A DNA stretch of 11,970 nt from Tritrichomonas foetus (taxonomy: Eukaryota; Parabasalia; Tritrichomonadida; Tritrichomonadidae): contig MLAK01000776.1 of NCBI GenBank assembly GCA_001839685.1, positions 15,887-27,856 of the forward strand, in the 5' to 3' direction. The notes under the pieces are model-generated. The model was not told where the DNA came from. It did no database searches and saw only the letters and a program-made list of their open reading frames with translations. Positions 5,252-11,970 of this stretch are shown here, piece by piece. Every line of letters begins with the position of its first letter. Within the stretch, counting starts at the first letter, position 1. The translations under genes and the position numbers were made by a program.

Positions 5252-8236
5252 ATGATCTTTCCTATGATGGACGACGATGAAAAAATAGTATATAGTAGTC
5301 TCGATATTTTCTGGGAGAATGAAATGATTAAGGCGAATTCTGAATTGAACGCATGTATAGATAATTTGAAACAGCCTTATTTAAGAAGGAAAGATACGCT
5401 TTTTATCAGTTCAGAAAATTCTATTTATCAAACAAATGGCATCGACATGATAACGAAGGCTTTAGATGACTTCGATTACAAAATATTAAATAAGCCATCA
5501 AAAAGGCTTGGAAATAATGAAATCAAGCATCTAGATAAAAAAATAGATCCACGATTTTCATCTGACGCAAATCTTATGAATCGGTTGAGAGAGTTTGCTT
5601 TATCACCAAAATTGCATCAAAAGCAAATTCATGCAACTCCAACAATCGAACTTCTGAAAGATTTTAATTTCATATTTCATGAAATTATTGCTGATCAGCA
5701 AGTCTATATAGATGATTACACAAACTGCATTAAAAACGAAAGTGATCCAAAAACAATATCATGCTTTTTAGCAAACAGAGCAATTGCCTTTTTGAATTAT
5801 GAAGCAACAAAACTTGCTTTTACTGATTTTGAAAATGCAATTAACTATGATAAGTTCAATTTTCTGGCTTATTTATTTCAAGGAATTATTTATTTATGGC
5901 AAAATAAAGAACATGATGCAATAAATAAATGGAGGTCTGCACTACAATATAATTATAACAATTTATTTAGTTTAATAATGAAACATTTAATTTATGATCA
6001 TAATTTCAGACAATCTATGTATTCTAGACGATACAGACTCAAAAAAACAATCGAAATTATAACAGATTATTCAACTGATAATATTTATGATCTCGATGAT
6101 TCCATTATAGGTTATAAAAAACTAGCAAATGGGAAGATACATGAAGCTATAAGTCAATTCAATACAATTAATCAAATTCACCCATTTAATAATCACTCTC
6201 AATTGGGACAATCAATTGCCCAAGCAATGAATGGTGACTATATTAACTCCTCAAATAATTTTAATAATCTTGAATCAAAATATTTTTCATCGACTGAATT
6301 GAAAAAGTTTCGTGGTTTTTCCTATGCCAGTCTTCATCATGAATCAAACGCTGTTTCTGACTTTTCTTACGTTATTCAAGAAAATATGACAGATTATGAA
6401 GCAATTTTGCATCGTGCTGATGTTCAAATGACACGTGGGCATTATAAATCAGCATTAAATGATTATTTCGCATTGCCTGAACGAATGAGAACTAATCCAG
6501 TTCTTGTCAAAGCGGCAGAATGCCATGTTTTACTCGGACAGTTGCAAAAAGCCTTGGATACATTAAAATGCATCTCACCTGAATATGAAAACTATAGACT
6601 TTATTACTGTCATTTTCTAATTTCACGAGATAAAGGTGAGCAAAAAGAAGCTTTACAATTTATTAAAAAAGCTGTTGATTCGAATCCATCATTTGATCTT
6701 TCAAAAATAGCAGGTGATTATTCATATTCGAATGCAATGTTTGACGATGCAATTGAATTTTATAAAATTGCATTAAAATTCGATCCTGAATCACCACAAG
6801 TCAAGAAAGGTCTTGCTTTTTCAATGATTCATAATGGTGAAGAAAAACTCGGTGCAAAAATTCTCGAAAAATTAGGAACAGTCTCAAATAGTTCCATTAA
6901 ATATCTGGATCAATGGCTTCATAAAATTGGTGCAGTGTCTGTTTCACATCCAGATATCTTTCATTCGAGGAAAAGTATATTTGAGCCTGTTTTGATGTCT
7001 GATAATGAAGATTATAGGTTTATTTTACATATTATGAGTTCGATTGATAAACCTTTTACCGTTGCATTACGTGATAAAATTGTAGATTTAGGAATTAGTC
7101 GTAGATCATTCAATTTATCTCAATTTGAACCAAATTCTGGCCATCTTTCTTTATTAGTCGATGCTGAAAGAATTGGGAAAACTTGTTTAACACAGGTTTA
7201 TGAAAGTACGAATAATATTCGATTAGTTCGTGCTTTAGGACTTTCTGTTCTTTATTTAGCAAACTATATCAAAAAAACTGTACATGATGCAAATAAACGA
7301 CAATCTGTTGAAGTTGAAAGTTGGACTGTTCCATTTGATACGATTCGTGCTTTACTTCAACTTGTTGATCTTCAAGCAAATGTTCAATGGATTTCCAAAA
7401 ATGGTGAAAATGAAGTAAAACAAGAATTAGTACCTTCTTATTACATTCAAGCCGGTACTCGCTTTCCTCCCCGTTTCCAACATGTTGAAAAATCTGCATT
7501 TAAGAAATTGGCTGCAGCTGTGGTTGATTTAATGAAACCCCGAAAATTTGGAAACCATGAAATTGAACAAATGGATCATGCTGACATTTTATACCAAATT
7601 GTTCAAAAAGATTTTTCATCTTCCTCCAAATTTGATCCTGGAATTGAAAGACTTCAATCACCAACTATTTCATTGAACTTTTTAGGGGCTTTAGGATATG
7701 AAGTTTTCGTTACTCCAACAACCGCACCAAAACATAGGAAACGATATTTTACAGCTGTTCAAAAAATGTGGGCATCTTTGTTCCAAATTATTGCAGATCC
7801 ACAATTTATACTCATTTCTAAGAAAGAAGAATCTTTGGAAGAAGTGTCAAATCAACTTCCAAAAGTGCTTCCTTTTGAAGGAAACGATGCATCTGAAAAG
7901 GAATATGGTGTTGATTTCACTTTTATTCAAATAACTTCATTTTTAATGCTGTTTCTTTGGATGATGCAACCATTTTCATATTATAGTAATGAATTGGCAT
8001 ATATTGTACTTGCTGCTTTTTCACTTGTTATTGATCAAGAACTTGCTCCAAATGATTTGAAAGAAGAATTATTTATTTCACAAATGACTGATCAAGATGT
8101 TGCTTTAATAAATAGGAATGTTATAAAACGAATTCAAAAAGGTAAAAAATCGCAAGTCAGCCCAGACAGCCTTAGCTTCTGGGATCAAAAAATTACACTG
8201 AGACAAATGATGCAACTTATTGGATCCCAATTTTGA
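5252..8236 (+). CDS. TPR-repeat protein, TTC13/SRFR1-like architecture
   Basis: The first ATG after an in-frame TGA (5240-5242) is at 5252, giving 994 residues; an upstream TTG at 5243 should not be used in a eukaryote. About residues 165-560 form tetratricopeptide repeats. Good examples are FLANRAIAFLNYEATKLAF with its second helix (about 172-200), LKKFRGFSYASLHHESNAV (about 350-380), and AGDYSYSNAMFDDAIEFYK to FDPES (about 487-513). The C-terminal third is not TPR. Its pattern (helix ALGLSVLYLANYIKK near 661-675, then W-x2-PFD-x-IRALLQLVD-x-QANVQWI near 691-714, then F-x-TP-x3-P and a W-containing helix near 819-843) recalls the conserved tail of TTC13 and plant SRFR1, from memory only. No signal peptide is seen. 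A hydrophobic stretch near 892-925 could be a buried helix or a membrane segment. The family role is poorly defined; I would call it a TPR scaffold. Confidence 0.9.
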   Translation: MIFPMMDDDEKIVYSSLDIFWENEMIKANSELNACIDNLKQPYLRRKDTLFISSENSIYQTNGIDMITKALDDFDYKILNKPSKRLGNNEIKHLDKKIDPRFSSDANLMNRLREFALSPKLHQKQIHATPTIELLKDFNFIFHEIIADQQVYIDDYTNCIKNESDPKTISCFLANRAIAFLNYEATKLAFTDFENAINYDKFNFLAYLFQGIIYLWQNKEHDAINKWRSALQYNYNNLFSLIMKHLIYDHNFRQSMYSRRYRLKKTIEIITDYSTDNIYDLDDSIIGYKKLANGKIHEAISQFNTINQIHPFNNHSQLGQSIAQAMNGDYINSSNNFNNLESKYFSSTELKKFRGFSYASLHHESNAVSDFSYVIQENMTDYEAILHRADVQMTRGHYKSALNDYFALPERMRTNPVLVKAAECHVLLGQLQKALDTLKCISPEYENYRLYYCHFLISRDKGEQKEALQFIKKAVDSNPSFDLSKIAGDYSYSNAMFDDAIEFYKIALKFDPESPQVKKGLAFSMIHNGEEKLGAKILEKLGTVSNSSIKYLDQWLHKIGAVSVSHPDIFHSRKSIFEPVLMSDNEDYRFILHIMSSIDKPFTVALRDKIVDLGISRRSFNLSQFEPNSGHLSLLVDAERIGKTCLTQVYESTNNIRLVRALGLSVLYLANYIKKTVHDANKRQSVEVESWTVPFDTIRALLQLVDLQANVQWISKNGENEVKQELVPSYYIQAGTRFPPRFQHVEKSAFKKLAAAVVDLMKPRKFGNHEIEQMDHADILYQIVQKDFSSSSKFDPGIERLQSPTISLNFLGALGYEVFVTPTTAPKHRKRYFTAVQKMWASLFQIIADPQFILISKKEESLEEVSNQLPKVLPFEGNDASEKEYGVDFTFIQITSFLMLFLWMMQPFSYYSNELAYIVLAAFSLVIDQELAPNDLKEELFISQMTDQDVALINRNVIKRIQKGKKSQVSPDSLSFWDQKITLRQMMQLIGSQF

Positions 8237-8365
8237 AACATCTAAGTTGTGTGCTTTGTTTATATTAAACTGTATTTAATTCTCCAATTATTGAATATTA
8301 TCTTTCCTGATGAGTGCATGAACGCATATTTTATCGGATTTTATTCAGGATAAAAATATATGTTG

Positions 8366-8534
8366 AATCAAAATGCAAGCATAATCAAAATGTAAGTATA
8401 ATCAAAATGTAAGTTGAATCAAAATGCAAGCATAATCAAAATGTAGGTAGAATCAAAATGCAAGTATAATCAAAATGTAAGTTGAATCAAAATGCAAGCA
8501 TAATCAAAATGTAAGTAAATCAAAATGCAGGCAG
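8366..8534. repeat. 17-bp minisatellite, ten copies
   Basis: aatcaaaatg starts at 8366, 8383, 8400, 8417, 8434, 8451, 8468, 8485, 8502 and 8518: nine steps, eight of 17 bp and the last of 16. Each unit is aatcaaaatg plus a variable 7-base tail (caagcat, taagtat, taagttg, taggtag, caagtat or caggcag). The tail pair taagttg then caagcat recurs, showing that multi-unit blocks were copied. It lies between the convergent TPR and GOT1-like genes. Stops interrupt it in several frames, so it is not coding. The flanking parts of this gap (8237-8365 and 8535-8673) hold nothing else I can identify. Confidence 0.96.
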
Positions 8535-8670
8535 AATCTATCCAAATTAAATTTCGCGAATAACAATCAAAAACTTTAACACGACAGAAAAATAAAAGTT
8601 TTATGAGTAAAGAAAGTTTATACAAGATTACCAATTATTCATGTAGTGATCAAATATCATTTAATAATAA

Positions 8671-8676
8671 ATTTTA
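8671..8676 (-). terminator. TAAA overlapping the stop codon (putative polyadenylation signal)
   Basis: The GOT1-like gene ends TAAAAT on the minus strand, the same arrangement as in the SHIPPO and legumain genes. It is assigned by analogy to the trichomonad UAAA signal. Confidence 0.4.
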
Positions 8677-9057
8677 CACGTCAAGATTCTCTTTCCTCCA
8701 TGATGATGGGATGATGGCGCCAACAAATGGTATCTTTGTGATGATTGAAAGAAGAAGCTGGATGAATCCACCGAAGAGCCAGTAGGCGCCCACAACTTCA
8801 GCGATGATTCCTGGAAGCGGGAGTTTAGCGAAAACTAAGGCGATACCTAAGAAGAATGCGAGAGACCCTGTCAATTTGTTTTTCTGAATAACAAAGCGGA
8901 AGAAATCTCGAACACCAAATATTAAATTCGCGCCGATCAAAATCAAAACGTTTGATGTGACAAGGAACTGACGATTGAGAAGTGTGAATACGCCGAGAAT
9001 AAAGAAAGCTACCCCAAAACCGAGGATTCCACATCCAATTGCTTGAAACTCATTCAT
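8674..9057 (-). CDS. GOT1: GOT1-like Golgi vesicle-transport membrane protein
   Basis: This 127-residue protein is of the size and layout of the Got1/Sft2 family (yeast Got1p, animal GOLT1). These are four-span membrane proteins of the early secretory pathway that affect ER-Golgi and endosome-Golgi vesicle fusion. The N-terminal M-N-E-x-Q-x-IG-x-G, spans near residues 8-27, 34-52, 64-80 and 84-105, the LTGSLAFFLGIALVFAKLP segment, and the C-terminal KIPFVGAIIP all match the family pattern (family members have R/KG-x2-FFLGI-x-LV and a P-x-IG-x-L end). The protein is complete. It is GC-rich compared with neighbours, like the SHIPPO gene. It diverges from the legumain gene; both concern the endomembrane system, but I would not read a functional link into that. 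Confidence 0.93.
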   Translation of the reverse strand: MNEFQAIGCGILGFGVAFFILGVFTLLNRQFLVTSNVLILIGANLIFGVRDFFRFVIQKNKLTGSLAFFLGIALVFAKLPLPGIIAEVVGAYWLFGGFIQLLLSIITKIPFVGAIIPSSWRKENLDV

Positions 9058-9368
9058 GTGTTTTATATGGTCAATTAGATACCAACAATTTCACCTTTTT
9101 ATCATGAAATAATTGACCAAGAACATAATATAAAATAATGTTATAAATGGTCAGGATAATCGGTTTTTTAAATGGATATTTGGCTTTAAAATCGAATCAA
9201 TGTGCAATTTAATGTGAACAACTTTTTTCAGAAAAAGTTTAATGAACGAAAGTGATTTGAATATGGATTCTATGAATTTTTCTTAGGTCCCATGAAATCT
9301 CACAAATACTAAGAATATTTTCTGAAAGGCCTTTCAATTTATTTCAATAGCCTCGCCATTTTTTCTAG
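9058..9368. promoter_or_regulatory. Divergent promoter region between GOT1-like and legumain genes
   Basis: These 311 bases separate two divergent starts, so both promoters must lie here. It is AT-rich, with no ORF. It contains TGGTCA at 9068-9073 and 9148-9153 and TGACCA at 9114-9119, a hexamer that is otherwise rare in the window. No clear TCA-Py-(T/A) initiator sits within 30 bases of either ATG. Confidence 0.5.
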
Positions 9369-10571
9369 ATGCTCTCCTTTGCTTTTATCTCTCTAGCTCT
9401 TTGTGAAAATTGGGCTGTTATATTCACTGGGTCAAATACTTGGTCAAATTATCGCCATTCGGCAGACTCTTTTTATCAGTTCAAACTTCTGCTCGAAGGC
9501 GGAATTCCGCGTGATCACATCATTCTGATGAACTATGATGATACAGCTAGAATAAAAAGGAATCCTTTCCAAAATAAAATTTTTCGTGATCTTGATCATC
9601 TCTATGATATCTACCCGGGTCAGGAATCAATGAATTATAGCCAAACTGATGTTAATAAAGAGAACTTTTTGAATGTGCTCAAAGGGAACTCAACAAATGG
9701 TCCTGCTCTCAAATCAACAATAGATGACAACGTTTTCATTTTTTATGACAACCATGGTGGTAGTGGAATTCTTGGCGTTCCAGATAAATGTGGTGATTTT
9801 ATATATGCTGATGAACTTATAGAAACTTTTCAATATATGTCTGATCACAAAATGTTCAAAAAATTATTCTTTCCAATAACTGCATGCTATGCGGGTTCAG
9901 TTGCAATGTACTTAGAGGACATTCCTAACATGTATATCATGACAGCTTCAAATGCAGTAGAATCATCCTATGCAGATCTGTTCGATATCAGGCTTGGAGC
10001 TTATTTAACATCTGAATTTTCTTTTCATAAAGATGAATTCATCGAAACTTACCCAACTGGAACTTTAGCTGATCTTTTTGATTTTGCTAGTGAAAATGTC
10101 AGACAATCAAGTGTTTGTGAGTTTGGTGATATGTCACTCAAAACTATGACAATTGATCAATTCGTTGGTCCAAGATCACCAAAATCTAAATCCAAAACTT
10201 TCGAAAGTAAACAAAAAATTGAAGAAACCAAAGCTAAAATTGATCAACTTCAAAAAAGCATTGAAGTCGAAAATAATGAAGTTCTAAAAGCAGAAATGGA
10301 ACTTAGAATTACTGCAGAAAAAATGTGTGAAGCAAGACTTGATCAAATTATTTCTGGACTTAAAAAGAAATTTGAATTGGAATCTAAAAATATAGATTTC
10401 ACCAAAAATTGCAAAATAACAAATTGGACAGGGTATAGAAAAGTAATGAACGCTTTGAAAGAAAATGTAGAAGTTATTGGTGATGCATTTTATGCAAAAA
10501 CTTTCTTCTTTAGCAACCTTTGTTCAATCGTTGATGCTGATGAAATCGTTGCAGAAATAAAAAGACTTTAA
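9369..10571 (+). CDS. Legumain-like asparaginyl endopeptidase (family C13, clan CD)
   Basis: This 400-residue secretory cysteine peptidase matches legumain from its start. A short hydrophobic signal (about residues 1-12) is followed by WAVIFTGSNTWSNYRHSAD, equivalent to the legumain GSNGWYNYRHQAD segment. The presumed catalytic triad is N27, H129 (in YDNHGG) and C173 (in TACYAGS). LMNYDDTA near 53-60 matches the family YDD block. The residue before Ala-Cys is Thr172 rather than the usual Glu, and Tyr-Ala replaces Glu-Ser after Cys. The order DNHGGSGILGVP then GDFIYADEL favours legumain over the GPI8 transamidase, and there is no C-terminal membrane span. Residues about 279-345 are a charged helical region, possibly coiled coil, at the place of the legumain C-terminal prodomain. 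N-glycosylation sequons lie at N89, N107 and N352. An in-frame TAG directly precedes the ATG, fixing the start. It likely acts in lysosome-like vesicles or after secretion. Confidence 0.95.
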   Translation: MLSFAFISLALCENWAVIFTGSNTWSNYRHSADSFYQFKLLLEGGIPRDHIILMNYDDTARIKRNPFQNKIFRDLDHLYDIYPGQESMNYSQTDVNKENFLNVLKGNSTNGPALKSTIDDNVFIFYDNHGGSGILGVPDKCGDFIYADELIETFQYMSDHKMFKKLFFPITACYAGSVAMYLEDIPNMYIMTASNAVESSYADLFDIRLGAYLTSEFSFHKDEFIETYPTGTLADLFDFASENVRQSSVCEFGDMSLKTMTIDQFVGPRSPKSKSKTFESKQKIEETKAKIDQLQKSIEVENNEVLKAEMELRITAEKMCEARLDQIISGLKKKFELESKNIDFTKNCKITNWTGYRKVMNALKENVEVIGDAFYAKTFFFSNLCSIVDADEIVAEIKRL

Positions 10572-10574
10572 AAC
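10569..10574 (+). terminator. TAAA overlapping the stop codon (putative polyadenylation signal)
   Basis: The legumain gene ends TAAAAC, so its stop codon is part of a TAAA, like two other genes here. The call is by analogy. Confidence 0.4.
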
Positions 10575-10941
10575 TTTACCAAAAGGAATTTCCTTCAGTA
10601 AAAAATAGTATTTTCATATCATACTTATATTTGTCTTCCTTTAGTGAAACATTATGTTATTTTCAACCAACATCAGAAATGCTGATAAATAAATAAATTA
10701 ATTAAAATGCTAGTTCAACCTGAATTTTTTGTTCATCCAATGTATGATTTAAGCAATGGGATTTGGTAATTCTCATATTTCATATATCGAATTTGTATTT
10801 AACGAGAAAAACAAACAAACAAAAAGACTAAAATAAAGAGAAATATGCATAAAAATATATTTACAATAAAACACAAGGCCATTTCGTAATAAAAACAATA
10901 AAATCATTCAAATATAATATACTGGCATGTGAAAAAGTATA
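10572..10941. other. AT-rich convergent intergenic stretch
   Basis: These 370 bases separate the 3' ends of the legumain and Q/N-rich genes. They contain short simple-sequence runs (aaataaataaatt near 10686, aaacaaacaaac near 10810) and no supported gene or RNA. Confidence 0.6.
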
Positions 10942-11970
10942 TCATTGGATAATAATATCTGGAGGGAATTGTTCTGTTTGAACTGATGTGGCATTGTAAT
11001 TTGCAGAGGCTTGAACACTGACATCAGATGTAGTTTTATTTCTAACGTTGGTATCTGTCTGAGTGAAAACTGTAACAAAATCGGAAATAACTGGAAATTG
11101 GTGGGCATTCGCTAAATTCTGTTGGTAAAACTGGGGATTTTCATTTGGATTGTTATGATTGTTATGGTGATGGATATAATTAGCATCGTCATTATATTCA
11201 TTGTTAGTTTCTTCTTGGTCATCAGTTGATGAATCCACAAAAATATGATCTCTACTCTCTGATGATTCAGATTTGTCTTTAATTAGATTTTCAATTGAAG
11301 GGAAACTTATACTTGGCTTTGATTTGATCACAGTAACTGTTTTGCTAGTTGTATTTTGCAGTTTAGTTGGCATTTCTTGAGTCAATGAAGAATTATTATT
11401 TTGATTATCTTTTGGCTTTTGAATAATGTGTTGTATGGTGCCTTGAAATTGTTTTTTCAATGGAGCTTGATTCTCTGCGTTTGGTGACCTATGATTAAGA
11501 GGAGGGATCACGACATTGGATGAAGGCACTTGAGCATAGTTGACAGGAGAAATTTGAATCACTGGCTGAGTTTGAACAGGAATTATGTGAATAATTGCTG
11601 GTTGTGGCTGAGCAGATACTGGAATATTTTTGCCCATATTCAAATTTTGTACAGGATTAATAATAGGCATGTTTTTATTATTCTGAAAAGAATTTGCGAC
11701 TGTGAGTTGCATGTTTGATTGAATATTTTGTTGGATATTTGGTTGAATATTATTTTGATACATAATATTTGGAGCAAAATTATTTTGACTCCGAGGAACA
11801 TTTTGAGCTGAAACTATTTGATTTGCTGGAATTGCATTGGGGAATGGTGCACTTTTTTGGTTTATTAATTGGTTGTTAATTTTATTATTTGCAAAATTGT
11901 TAAATGAGTTACATACTGGGTTGTTCATCTGAGCGTTCATCTGATTATTCATTTGTGTATTCATTTGATT
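10942..11970 (-). CDS. Asn/Gln-rich low-complexity protein, 5' end outside the window
   Basis: The frame is open to the right edge: two codons (Asn, Gln) precede the ATG at 11964-11962 with no stop, so the true start probably lies beyond. In numbering from that ATG, 340 residues are seen. Residues 1-120 are rich in Asn, Gln and Met with MNxQ and QNNIQPN-type repeats, a prion-like composition. Residues 120-160 are Pro/Ile/Val/Gln-rich. A Ser/Asp/Glu-rich acidic patch (228-262) is followed by a His/Asn run (265-272). The C-terminal 45 residues hold three similar short motifs, VFTQTD (299-304), VSVQAS (315-320) and TSVQTE (326-331), resembling docking sites for dynein light chain LC8. No globular domain is recognised. 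It is likely a disordered scaffold or regulatory protein; the function is unknown. Confidence 0.75.
   Translation of the reverse strand, partial: NQMNTQMNNQMNAQMNNPVCNSFNNFANNKINNQLINQKSAPFPNAIPANQIVSAQNVPRSQNNFAPNIMYQNNIQPNIQQNIQSNMQLTVANSFQNNKNMPIINPVQNLNMGKNIPVSAQPQPAIIHIIPVQTQPVIQISPVNYAQVPSSNVVIPPLNHRSPNAENQAPLKKQFQGTIQHIIQKPKDNQNNNSSLTQEMPTKLQNTTSKTVTVIKSKPSISFPSIENLIKDKSESSESRDHIFVDSSTDDQEETNNEYNDDANYIHHHNNHNNPNENPQFYQQNLANAHQFPVISDFVTVFTQTDTNVRNKTTSDVSVQASANYNATSVQTEQFPPDIIIQ

Noticed and set aside
7269..7499. Minus-strand ORF, and the plus-strand frame at 7698-7934
   Set aside because: Both are shadows inside the long TPR gene.
8366..8534. CRISPR-like array
   Set aside because: The units are contiguous 17-mers without unique spacers, and the genome is eukaryotic in character.
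8603..8785. Plus-strand ORF of 60 codons
   Set aside because: Half of it is antisense to the clearly conserved GOT1-like gene.
8825..9034. Minus-strand ORF of 69 codons
   Set aside because: It is an alternative frame within the GOT1-like gene.
9369..10571. GPI8 transamidase subunit instead of legumain
   Set aside because: The N-terminal SNTWSNYRH and YDD blocks fit legumain, and the C-terminal membrane segment often present in GPI8 is missing.
10908..11108. Minus-strand ORF of 66 codons
   Set aside because: It is a shadow frame across the 3' end of the Q/N-rich gene.

Overview
The window looks like nuclear DNA of a flagellated, intron-poor, AT-rich protist, most likely a parabasalid of the Tritrichomonas/Trichomonas group. 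The reasons are: long intronless genes packed on both strands; standard stop codons; very AT-rich, Asn/Ile/Lys-rich proteins; a sperm-tail PG-rich (SHIPPO) protein typical of organisms with axonemes; a trichomonad-type legumain; TCA-Py-(A/T) initiator-like sequence just upstream of one ATG; and several stop codons embedded in TAAA. The species is an inference; no ribosomal or other diagnostic gene is present.

Layout, left to right. (1) A 31-bp tandem repeat at the left edge. (2) A minus-strand SHIPPO-repeat gene (375-1571), unusually GC-rich for the window and made of two gapless 193-residue units. (3) A short ORF of uncertain status (1641-1823) that runs into a plus-strand gene for an all-helical, probably armadillo/HEAT-like protein (1810-3429). 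(4) A small minus-strand gene for a 109-residue protein with a basic N-terminus and an acidic C-terminus (3543-3872). (5) A gene-poor stretch holding what looks like a decayed reading frame (3914-4771) and then AT-rich DNA. (6) A long plus-strand gene for a TPR protein (ATG at 5252, 994 residues) whose C-terminal half resembles the TTC13/SRFR1 type. (7) A 17-bp minisatellite (8366-8534). (8) A minus-strand GOT1-like Golgi membrane protein (8674-9057), divergent from (9) a plus-strand legumain, family C13 cysteine peptidase (9369-10571). (10) The 3' part of a minus-strand Asn/Gln-rich protein that runs off the right edge.

The genes do not form an evident pathway or operon. They look like ordinary single-gene units of a compact protist genome, with convergent pairs (1810-3429 with 3543-3872; 5252-8236 with 8674-9057; 9369-10571 with the Q/N-rich gene) and one divergent promoter region (9058-9368). 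I see no CRISPR array, transposase, rRNA or tRNA. I did not find a convincing new biological system. The points most worth checking are the two-unit SHIPPO protein, the small protein with a PP1-docking-like motif, the three LC8-like motifs in the Q/N-rich protein, the altered catalytic-Cys context in the legumain, and the decayed frame.
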